Virus record (IMG/VR): IMGVR_UViG_3300031787_000700
Span: 1 to 26,877 of that record
Direction: 5' to 3' (one strand)
Source: a virus
Length of the DNA stretch: 26,877 nucleotides
Shown here: positions 8,871-15,140 of the stretch, in pieces
How the letters are laid out: each line of letters starts with the position of its first letter
How positions within the stretch are numbered: the first letter of the stretch is position 1
Translations under genes and position numbers: made by a program
The notes under the pieces: model-generated
Told to the model about the DNA's origin: nothing
Database searches by the model: none
Seen by the model: the letters and a program-made list of their open reading frames with translations, nothing else

Positions 8871-9099
8871 TTCAGATTTTACTATTACAAGTATTAAACC
8901 TTTAATAGTATCTTTACTTGGATTAATTATTAGTTATGTTAATATTAATCAAATTCTTAGTATTATTGTATTAATTTTATCTATTATATATACTGGTTAT
9001 AAAATAGAAGAAATGCATAATAAAAGAAAAACTAGATTAAAAGAAGAAAAAGAAGTTAAATCTAAATTAGAAGAAAATGATAACAACAATAATAATTGA
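8863..9099 (+). CDS. Second holin-like membrane protein
   Basis: Two adjacent ATG codons (8860 and 8863) can start this 78-79-residue protein; both overlap the previous gene. It has two membrane segments (about residues 13-27 and 31-46) joined by a tight turn, then a very charged Lys/Glu tail ending in a run of Asn. Two close hairpin-like membrane segments plus a charged tail are typical of small holins. It ends with TGA, inside the start of the amidase gene (23-base overlap), which strongly links it to lysis. Family not recognised; the holin role is inferred. The Asn run comes from the same bases that encode the start of the amidase in another frame. Confidence 0.66.
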   Translation: MDNSDFTITSIKPLIVSLLGLIISYVNINQILSIIVLILSIIYTGYKIEEMHNKRKTRLKEEKEVKSKLEENDNNNNN

Positions 9100-9715
9100 T
9101 AGAGGTCATGGTTTATTAGATAAACAAGGTAATTATGTTACTCCTGGTAAAAGAGCTACTCTCCCTGATGGGAGAGTAGTTTTTGAAGGTTTAGAAAATA
9201 ATAAATATGCAAAAGCTATTGCTAAAGCTGCTAAAGAAGCAGGATTTAATGTAATTTTTACTGTACTTACTACTGATTTTAAAGATGTATCTTTAGTAGA
9301 AAGAGTAAATAAAGCTAATAAACATCCTAATAAAAATAGTGCTATATTTTTATCATTACATAATAATGCCGCTAATGGTAAAGCTTTTGGAACAGAATTA
9401 TTTACTTCTAAAGGTCAAACATTATCTGATATATATGCACAACATATTATTGATAGATATAGAATTAGTTTTCCTAACAGACGTATGAGAACTGATAAAA
9501 CAGATAAAGATTGTGATAAAGAATCTAATTTTTATGTTTTAGCTAGAACTATTATGCCTTCTATATTATTTGAATTTGGATTTTTTGATAATCCTACTGA
9601 TTATGATTGGTTAAGTAATGAAAAAAATATAGATTTATTAGCAAAATGTACAATAGATGGTATTGTATCTGCTAATATTGATTTATATGGAGAGCATATA
9701 TATCCACTTAAATAA
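9077..9715 (+). CDS. N-acetylmuramoyl-L-alanine amidase (Amidase_3 type endolysin)
   Basis: This 212-residue enzyme should cut the bond between MurNAc and L-Ala in host peptidoglycan during lysis. The motifs of the zinc-dependent Amidase_3 family are visible: IDRGHG near the N-terminus with His11, an acidic site at Glu37/Glu40 (FEGLEN), FLSLHNN with His95, and ILFEFGFFDN with Glu166 as the likely catalytic Glu. His11, one of the two Glu and His95 would hold zinc. It is a single domain of normal family length, with no separate wall-binding domain and no signal peptide, so it would need a holin, consistent with the two holin-like genes just upstream. The start overlaps the preceding gene by 23 bases. 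A GC-rich terminator-like hairpin lies at 9156-9184 in its early coding region and may damp its expression. Confidence 0.93.
   Translation: MITTIIIDRGHGLLDKQGNYVTPGKRATLPDGRVVFEGLENNKYAKAIAKAAKEAGFNVIFTVLTTDFKDVSLVERVNKANKHPNKNSAIFLSLHNNAANGKAFGTELFTSKGQTLSDIYAQHIIDRYRISFPNRRMRTDKTDKDCDKESNFYVLARTIMPSILFEFGFFDNPTDYDWLSNEKNIDLLAKCTIDGIVSANIDLYGEHIYPLK
9156..9184 (+). terminator. Terminator-like hairpin inside the amidase gene
   Basis: A perfect 10-bp stem (CTACTCTCCC at 9156-9165; partner at 9170-9179) with a TGAT loop and five T. It is one of the most GC-rich spots in the window and lies about 80 bases after the amidase start. It uses rare CTC and GGG codons. An attenuator or premature terminator is possible. 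Confidence 0.75.
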
Positions 9716-9721
9716 TTAATT

Positions 9722-11041
9722 ATGAATGATTTTTTAAAAGTACTTAAAGGTAATTTACAATTTCCAAATATTAATATTTTTAATAGAAATAAAACTACTA
9801 ATAATATTAAATTTCTTTGTATTACTAATGAAGGAAAACTTTTAATATTAGAAGATATAAATACTTTTAATGAAATTGTAAAGTTTTATAAAAATGTAGA
9901 ATTTCATAATTCTAATTTAATATTTTATAATAATTTAGGAAAAGAAGTTGCTGCAATAACATTAAGTAATGGAGTTTTAGATTTATTATCTAATGATGTA
10001 GCTAAAGTAAATGGAGCTAATATTATTACAGATATTAATGGAATTACTGCTGATGCTAATGGTTCTGTTACTTTAAATTTAAATTCAGCTCCTAGAGTAG
10101 TAAATTCTAACACTACTGCTATAAATGATGAAACTATTATTATAGTTGCTGATAGTACAATTTCTAATCCTTCTATACCTGTAGAGGGTAAAGGATATAA
10201 AGTTATAATAGTTAACGGTATAGCTACTATTAATGGAATTAATTATGGAGAAGGTAGAATTATTACTAGATTTTTTCATAGTGGTTCTTGGAGAACAAAA
10301 GTTTATGTAGATGAAACAATTATTGGAAGTGCTGTACAAACAGCTTTAAATAATAAACAAAATACATTAGGTTATACTCCTGAAAATGTAATAAATAAAA
10401 CTAATTTAATTACAAGTGGAATAGGGACTTATCCTAATACCCCAACTGTTAAAAATTATGTTGATTTAGATGAATCTTCATTTGGAGTTAAAAATAGATA
10501 TGTTAGTGTATTGTCTATACAATCTACAATTACAACTTCAAATTTAGGTTCTAGTGCCGCTAATACAAATAATAGAGTAACTTTTATACCTTTTAGAGTA
10601 GGTAAAGATATAAATATTAAAAATATTGCAATTTTACAAAATGCTGAAAATAATGGAGCAAATTCTAATTTAACTTTTTATATATATAATGATAGTAATG
10701 ATGGATTACCAGGTATTAAACTTCATCAAGTTATAAGTTCAAATGGTATATTTATAGGAGCAACTAAAGTAATAGATTTACTAACTAATTTTAATTTAGT
10801 TAGAGGAAATTATTGGATAGGTATACATTTAAGAAGTTTAAATACAGTAGGTACTAATCCTACATTTGTTGGAGGAAATGTAACTTGGAATAGTGTATTA
10901 GAAGATACTTTAATCTATTCAAATAATAGAAATAATGTTTTAGTAGTAGCTAATCAATCTACTGATTTAGGAAATAATCCTATCTTATCTAATAGTTTAT
11001 CAGCAACTATTTCTTTACCACAAATTTTTATAAAATTATAA
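9722..11041 (+). CDS. Tail fibre / receptor-binding protein
   Basis: A 439-residue fibre. The N-terminus (about 1-50) has the same strand-turn-strand layout as the protein at 8038 and may attach to the particle. Residues about 100-190 hold short beta repeats (for example NGITADANGSVTLNL) common in fibre shafts. LGYTPEN at 216-222 followed by a Tyr-Pro-x-x-x-x-V-K-x-Y-V-D segment is a typical tail-fibre motif marking the start of a receptor-binding head. The C-terminal part (about 255-439) is a beta-sandwich-like domain with LTFYIYND and GLPG (about 330), of a type I associate with Bacteroidota phage receptor-binding domains. It lies next to a small partner gene at 11063. Shaft and tip roles are inferred from motifs; the receptor is unknown, probably a surface glycan or protein. 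Confidence 0.85.
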   Translation: MNDFLKVLKGNLQFPNINIFNRNKTTNNIKFLCITNEGKLLILEDINTFNEIVKFYKNVEFHNSNLIFYNNLGKEVAAITLSNGVLDLLSNDVAKVNGANIITDINGITADANGSVTLNLNSAPRVVNSNTTAINDETIIIVADSTISNPSIPVEGKGYKVIIVNGIATINGINYGEGRIITRFFHSGSWRTKVYVDETIIGSAVQTALNNKQNTLGYTPENVINKTNLITSGIGTYPNTPTVKNYVDLDESSFGVKNRYVSVLSIQSTITTSNLGSSAANTNNRVTFIPFRVGKDINIKNIAILQNAENNGANSNLTFYIYNDSNDGLPGIKLHQVISSNGIFIGATKVIDLLTNFNLVRGNYWIGIHLRSLNTVGTNPTFVGGNVTWNSVLEDTLIYSNNRNNVLVVANQSTDLGNNPILSNSLSATISLPQIFIKL

Positions 11042-11068
11042 TGAAATTATAATTAAATTATAATGAAA
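11033..11068 (+). repeat. 14-base direct repeat spanning the fibre stop and next start
   Basis: AAATTATAATGAAA occurs at 11033-11046 and again at 11055-11068, 22 bases apart. The second copy supplies the ATG of the gene at 11063; the first creates a three-codon ATG-AAA-TTA-TAA at 11041. It looks like a small local duplication. Confidence 0.6.
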
Positions 11069-11494
11069 CATATAGTTAATATAACAGGTAAATATTTAGG
11101 AATAGCAGGGTCTAAAACAATATTAATTGATGGACAAATAGAAGTTCCTAATGCTCCTCCTAGTAATTTAATAAAACCTATTTGGGATTTTAATAATAAT
11201 ATTTATTATGAATCTGCAACAGAAGAAGAAATTCTTTTAAATAGAGAAATTCCTAATGAAGTTCCTTTATGGGCATTAAAGATTATTCTTAATGAAATGA
11301 AAATTATTAATAATGTAATTAATGCTTTTAATTTATTAGAAGAACCTACTAAAAGTAGAGTTAATTTTGTATGGGAATACGGTAATTCAGTAGAACGTAA
11401 TAGTAATACAGTTAATTTTATTAAATCTGTATTAAATTTATCAGATATTACTTTAGATACTATTTTTATTGAAGCAAGTAAAATTAAACTTTAA
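11063..11494 (+). CDS. Small tail-fibre-associated protein (chaperone-like)
   Basis: A 143-residue protein directly after the fibre gene. The N-terminal part has KPIWDFNNNIYYESATEEEI (about 38-57), a pattern seen in small phage proteins paired with fibres. The C-terminal part (about 67-143) has VPLWALKIIL, an inner VWEYGNSVER segment and LSDITLDTIFIEASKI, an all-helical domain of the kind that recurs at the end of small tail-fibre or fibre-assembly proteins. It may help fold or attach the fibre, or be a minor fibre component. The partner role is inferred from adjacency and motif layout. No membrane segment or signal peptide is present. The start codon lies in a small duplicated sequence. Confidence 0.7.
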   Translation: MKHIVNITGKYLGIAGSKTILIDGQIEVPNAPPSNLIKPIWDFNNNIYYESATEEEILLNREIPNEVPLWALKIILNEMKIINNVINAFNLLEEPTKSRVNFVWEYGNSVERNSNTVNFIKSVLNLSDITLDTIFIEASKIKL

Positions 11495-11498
11495 GATT

Positions 11499-11924
11499 AT
11501 GAAATATATAAATAAAATTATTGAATTTTTTAAATATGTAACACAAACTTCTAATTGGTTATTACATATTATATTAGGTATAGGTATTGGTAATATGTTA
11601 CTTTGTTATGTTAGAAATACTTTTCTACAATTAATAATTGCTGTTTTATTTACTACTGTTATTGCAGGACTATTAGAAAAAGGACAAAGTATAGTACTAA
11701 AAGTAAAACCTGATATTAGAGATGTTATTGCTACTGGTATATTAGGAGGTTTTATTAGTTTTTTAATTAATATTACTTTTTATGGTATTCATTTTGATAC
11801 TGCTAAAATTGAAAATAAAGAATTTCTTTCTATAATATTTTATAGTGGAGTTATTTTAGTTATTTATTCTATTATACATTGGACTATTATTCAATTTATT
11901 AAATTAAAAAAAGAAAATAAATGA
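11499..11924 (+). CDS. Four-helix membrane protein, unknown
   Basis: I place the start at ATG 11499, five bases after the previous stop, instead of a TTG at 11469 that would overlap it. The 141-residue protein has membrane segments at about 20-38, 42-59, 75-96 and 109-134 and a Lys-rich end. Between the second and third lies DIRDVIATGILGG, a motif I associate with small membrane proteins in Bacteroidota phages, often near lysis genes. It ends in TGA overlapping the next ATG, so the two genes are probably translationally coupled. It could be an additional holin, an antiholin or a superinfection-exclusion protein; the sequence alone does not decide. Confidence 0.72.
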   Translation: MKYINKIIEFFKYVTQTSNWLLHIILGIGIGNMLLCYVRNTFLQLIIAVLFTTVIAGLLEKGQSIVLKVKPDIRDVIATGILGGFISFLINITFYGIHFDTAKIENKEFLSIIFYSGVILVIYSIIHWTIIQFIKLKKENK

Positions 11925-12289
11925 TTTGGATATTATTAACTTTAATAGCTTATATACTATTTAATATTCTATTTATAGTTAATTTTTTTGCAGTAATTTA
12001 TAAATATGGTTTTAAATGTTCTGTAATTATTGGTTTTTTTAAACAAACAGCTATTGATTTAGATAGATATGGAAATCATAATTACAGAACTTTATTTAAT
12101 ATTGCATTAAAAAAAGAAAATGGTTATAAATTTGGTAATGTTAATGAAACTATAAGTAGTGTTTTAGGTAAAAATAAAAGAGATAGTACTTTATCTAAAA
12201 TAGGTATAATTGTTTGTACTATTTTAGATTTTTTAGATGAAAATCATTGTATAAAAAGTATTAATAATAATATATATAATTATGAATAA
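11921..12289 (+). CDS. Small phage membrane-anchored protein with ETISSVLGKN motif
   Basis: A 122-residue protein with one N-terminal membrane segment (about residues 2-28) and a soluble part with conserved-looking blocks: NYRTLFNIAL (54-63), FGNVNETISSVLGKN (71-85) and DENHCIKSI (106-114). I recognise this block order from small proteins of many phages, including phages of Bacteroidota, often placed near lysis or tail genes, but know no proven function. It overlaps both neighbours by a few bases and so is coupled to the membrane protein upstream and the spanin-like gene downstream. The His-Cys pair (109-110) and the invariant-looking Gly-Lys-Asn could be functional. A role at the membrane during lysis is an inference. 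Confidence 0.75.
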   Translation: MIWILLTLIAYILFNILFIVNFFAVIYKYGFKCSVIIGFFKQTAIDLDRYGNHNYRTLFNIALKKENGYKFGNVNETISSVLGKNKRDSTLSKIGIIVCTILDFLDENHCIKSINNNIYNYE

Positions 12290-12965
12290 AAATATTAAAA
12301 ATATAGCAAGAATTGTAATAATAATAATTTTATTATTATTTGTATTTCATTTAGCAAAAGATTGGTTAAGACCTAAAATTATTAAAACTTTAGGAGGTTA
12401 TACTGATAAAGAAGTATCTAGTAAAATTGATACTTTAGAAAGACGTTATGATACTTTATATTTTGATTATCAAAATATTATTAGTAATGCTAGTATTAGT
12501 AAAAGAGATACTCTAACTAATTATGTTATCAAATGGGAAACTAAATTTATAAATTCCGGTCAAATTTTTACTAAGGACACGATTACACGCATTTCGGAAG
12601 CGTATATTTCATTCAATACCATAGATGATACTTTAATATCAGGAAAGATAAAAACCGTTATAAACGCTTCAAATTGCGAAATTGTTGAACAAAATTTGGA
12701 TTATAAACCTAAATTCCCTACATTAGTAAAAGAATATATTACTGTTAAAGAAACTATTACTGAAACTTTAACTAATGAACCTAAAATTAAATTAGGTATT
12801 GGTGCAGATGCTACTTTTAATAGAGATTTTAGTTTATTTGGAGTATATCAAAGTAAAAATAATTGGCAAATTCAAGGTGGTTATCAATGGAATACTGAAA
12901 CATTTGATAGAAATAATATTAGAAATACTGGTGCTATAAAAGTAGGATTAGTTAAATTATTTTAA
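12282..12965 (+). CDS. Membrane-anchored periplasmic protein, spanin-like
   Basis: A 227-residue protein with an N-terminal membrane segment (about 9-25), a region with coiled-coil character (about 40-75), a middle part, and a beta-rich C-terminus (about 170-227) that alternates hydrophobic and polar residues and ends in Phe, like strands meant for the outer membrane. An inner-membrane anchor plus periplasmic stalk and outer-membrane-like end suggests a spanin that disrupts the outer membrane in lysis; the place after other membrane genes fits. No lipobox is seen, so a classical Rz1 partner is not evident. Residues about 91-146 are encoded by a patch (12553-12720) using ACG, CGC, TCG, GCG and ACC codons that are rare elsewhere, with an inverted repeat inside. 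The spanin role is inferred. Confidence 0.65.
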   Translation: MNKNIKNIARIVIIIILLLFVFHLAKDWLRPKIIKTLGGYTDKEVSSKIDTLERRYDTLYFDYQNIISNASISKRDTLTNYVIKWETKFINSGQIFTKDTITRISEAYISFNTIDDTLISGKIKTVINASNCEIVEQNLDYKPKFPTLVKEYITVKETITETLTNEPKIKLGIGADATFNRDFSLFGVYQSKNNWQIQGGYQWNTETFDRNNIRNTGAIKVGLVKLF

Positions 12966-13709
12966 ATGAAAACATTAAATCAAATAGCAGAAAATATTGC
13001 TTTTAAATTAGGAGATCAATTTAATCATACTTTACAAGAAAGTATAAAAGATACTCTAATAGATTGGAGAGCTAAATTTTTAAGAGATGATGCAGATAGA
13101 AATTTTATATCTGATATTCATTTTTCTCAAACTATTACTATACAATTTCAAAAAGTTAATTTATTAACTGAATTTAATGCTAATTTTGATTGTATTAATA
13201 GTATATGTAGTGGTATTCAAGAACAAGAAGAATATATGATTCTTAAAAGTACTAAAAAAATACCATTACCTATAAGAACTAAAATTAGTCATACAAATCC
13301 ATATAATTATATAGGAAGTATTGATGGTTTTAGAAGTTTTAAATATACTACTATTGATAAATTTCCTTATTTAAAACATTTAAAATATAATAGTAGAGTT
13401 ATTTATTATATTATTATAGATGGATATTTATATATAATAAATAATTTAGATTTGTGTGATATTAATAATACTTTAAATATTTGTAATGTTATGATTCGTG
13501 GAGTTTTTGAAAATCCTAGAGAAGTATTTAAAGTTTGTTCTGTTAATAATGGATTTGCAGATGATGCTATTTTCCCCATAGGTGTTGATATGTTGATGCA
13601 AATTAGTAATGGTATTGTAAGAGGTGAATATCCTCTTAAATCTAGTAAAGGTGAAGAAATAAATATTAAGAATAATGATAACAATCAAAACAATGTTCGA
13701 ACTTCATAA
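12966..13709 (+). CDS. Putative ring/tail adaptor protein A
   Basis: A 247-residue soluble protein starting right after the previous stop. It has a helical N-terminus (KDTLIDWRAKFLRDDADR, about 28-45) and a C-terminal motif DDAIFPIGVDMLMQI (199-213) that I associate with conserved neck or tail adaptor proteins of crAss-like phages, of the P22 gp4 type. Such proteins form rings between portal and tail. Its place before two further neck genes and the muzzle protein agrees. The C-terminus is Asn-rich and overlaps the next gene by up to 35 bases. The Pro-Ile of the motif is encoded within a copy of the C-run element at 13570. Confidence 0.75.
   Translation: MKTLNQIAENIAFKLGDQFNHTLQESIKDTLIDWRAKFLRDDADRNFISDIHFSQTITIQFQKVNLLTEFNANFDCINSICSGIQEQEEYMILKSTKKIPLPIRTKISHTNPYNYIGSIDGFRSFKYTTIDKFPYLKHLKYNSRVIYYIIIDGYLYIINNLDLCDINNTLNICNVMIRGVFENPREVFKVCSVNNGFADDAIFPIGVDMLMQISNGIVRGEYPLKSSKGEEINIKNNDNNQNNVRTS
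13570..13595 (+). repeat. C-run element, copy 3 (+)
   Basis: TTTTCCCCATAGGTG, followed by TTGATATGTTG, fits the family with a two-base insertion in the TGATA part. A weaker match (TTCCCCATTTAG on the minus strand) lies about 280 bases downstream near 13852, mirroring the spacing of copies 1 and 2. Confidence 0.6.
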
Positions 13710-14463
13710 TACATTAATTAATGTAGAACTTGAAGAATTAGATAAAGAAGTTAAAAAACTTAAAGTTACATTAAAAAGTATTAATGATTTTTTTGAAAAT
13801 AATAGAGATAAATTAGTAGGTTGTGTAGACTACAACCTTCTTCTAAATGGGGAACATCAATATATTAAAACTCCATTAAATGCAACAGAAGAATATGCTA
13901 ATATTAATTTAATAGCTTTAAGAGATACTACTAAATTAATTAATAATAAAGAAGCTAGACTTAAAGTTATTAAAGGTCAAAAATTACATATTAAAGTTTT
14001 CTTTTATATTATTAAAAGAATTAACGAATTAATAGTAGATGCATTAATATATAAAGGTTATCAATTAAGAGATGATTTTATAGGTACTATTAAAATTATT
14101 AATGCTAAAGATAAAAAGAAAAGACCTGATTGGAATAAAAGTCTTATTAATAAACAAAAATTAATAGAACAAGGTAAAATTCCTTATATGAAAGCTGATG
14201 CTGAAAAAGCATTAAAAGAAAATAAACCTTATAATGGAGTTCCTTGGCTTGTTTATCATAGTAGTGAAGATAGTCTTTGGTTTAATTGGAGTTATGGTTT
14301 AAGACCTGCTTTAATTTTACCTAATATTAGAAATTATGTTTTTGTTCCTTTAAGAGGTACTACAGGAGCTGTTGCTAAATTACAAGAATTTAGAAAAAGT
14401 TTAAATAAAGATGCATTTAATGAAAGATTTAATAATCCTAATAAATTTAAAATATGCACGTAA
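13675..14463 (+). CDS. Conserved neck/tail-module protein, unknown
   Basis: A 262-residue protein (or 256 from the second ATG at 13693). The N-terminus is a coiled coil (about 12-45), followed by a region with YIKTPLNATEEYANI, another helical stretch (around residues 85-130), and a C-terminal part with PDWNKSLINKQKLIEQGKIP, YNGVPWLVYH and WFNWSYGLRPALI. It is basic and soluble with no membrane segment. It lies between two ring-type genes and overlaps both, so it is probably co-translated with them and part of the same assembly. I do not recognise an enzyme. A hairpin (13819-13837) occurs in the early coding region and uses rare GAC, TAC and AAC codons. Its role is unknown. Confidence 0.7.
   Translation: MITIKTMFELHNTLINVELEELDKEVKKLKVTLKSINDFFENNRDKLVGCVDYNLLLNGEHQYIKTPLNATEEYANINLIALRDTTKLINNKEARLKVIKGQKLHIKVFFYIIKRINELIVDALIYKGYQLRDDFIGTIKIINAKDKKKRPDWNKSLINKQKLIEQGKIPYMKADAEKALKENKPYNGVPWLVYHSSEDSLWFNWSYGLRPALILPNIRNYVFVPLRGTTGAVAKLQEFRKSLNKDAFNERFNNPNKFKICT
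13819..13837 (+). other. Short hairpin in early coding region
   Basis: GGTTGT and ACAACC pair across a short loop that can itself pair in part. It is followed by TTCTTCT and not by a clean T run. Rare GAC, TAC and AAC codons are used here. Confidence 0.45.
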
Positions 14464-15128
14464 ATTATATAAGTACTAAACAATTAATTGGTAGAATTTT
14501 AAATGGTATTGGATTAGAATCTACTAATTTTGTTGATAGTTTTCCTCAATGGATTGAAGATGCTATTAGTATTATAGGTATTCCTAAATATTATATACAT
14601 AAACATTATGTTATAAATATTAATCAACATAAAGGAAGTTTACCTTGTGATGTTGAAAGTATACATAGTTTATGGGTTGATACTAATTTAAATTCTTTTT
14701 CTAAAAGAAGTTGTTTAAAACATTTAACTATTAGAAATAACCCTCTTATAGGACATGAAATTAAATTACCTCAACATGAAAGTGTTTATGGTAATATAAA
14801 TGGTAGATTTTTAGAAACATCATTTTATAACGGTAAGGTGTTATTAATATATAAAGGTATTCCATGTGATGATGAAGGATATCCTTTAGCTCCTAGTAAT
14901 GCTGATTTTATTCAAGCTTTTGAATATTATGTTATTATGAGATTAGCTTTAATAGGTTATAAACATCCTATATTAAATTATGAACAAGCATATCAATTAT
15001 GGGAAAAACATTATCCTAGAGCTGGAAATTCTATTAATTGGATGAGTTTACCTGAATATCAAGAATTTACTGAAATGTGGAATAATAGTATATTAGGAGA
15101 CTTACAAAGTCTTAATTATATACATTAA
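14454..15128 (+). CDS. Putative ring/tail adaptor protein B
   Basis: A 224-residue soluble protein overlapping the previous gene by 10 bases. The N-terminal half holds ISTKQLIGRILNGIG (6-20), SFPQWIEDAISIIGIPKYYI (29-48) and a beta pair ending in GSLPCDVESI (61-70). This layout (helix, Trp-containing helix, Leu-Pro loop) is one I associate with P22 gp4-like adaptor or collar proteins conserved in crAss-like phages. The C-terminal half has helical segments with PLAPSNADFIQAFEYYVI and ends with a Trp-rich part. It stands just before the muzzle gene, where crAss-like phages carry ring proteins. It is probably one of the rings joining portal to tail. The order of the rings cannot be read from sequence. 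Confidence 0.75.
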   Translation: MHVNYISTKQLIGRILNGIGLESTNFVDSFPQWIEDAISIIGIPKYYIHKHYVININQHKGSLPCDVESIHSLWVDTNLNSFSKRSCLKHLTIRNNPLIGHEIKLPQHESVYGNINGRFLETSFYNGKVLLIYKGIPCDDEGYPLAPSNADFIQAFEYYVIMRLALIGYKHPILNYEQAYQLWEKHYPRAGNSINWMSLPEYQEFTEMWNNSILGDLQSLNYIH

Positions 15129-15140
15129 CATAATAATAAT

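Noticed and set aside
9925-10339. Minus-strand open frames within the fibre gene
   Set aside because: They lie antisense to a clear fibre gene, have low-complexity translations and no initiation context; they arise from the skewed codon use.
11469-11498. TTG start at 11469 for the four-helix membrane protein
   Set aside because: It would overlap the previous gene and add a polar leader; ATG 11499 sits directly after the stop in a typical A/T-rich context.
13406-13688. Minus-strand open frames opposite the ring protein gene
   Set aside because: Two overlapping frames on the opposite strand with no recognisable protein; shadows of the plus-strand gene.
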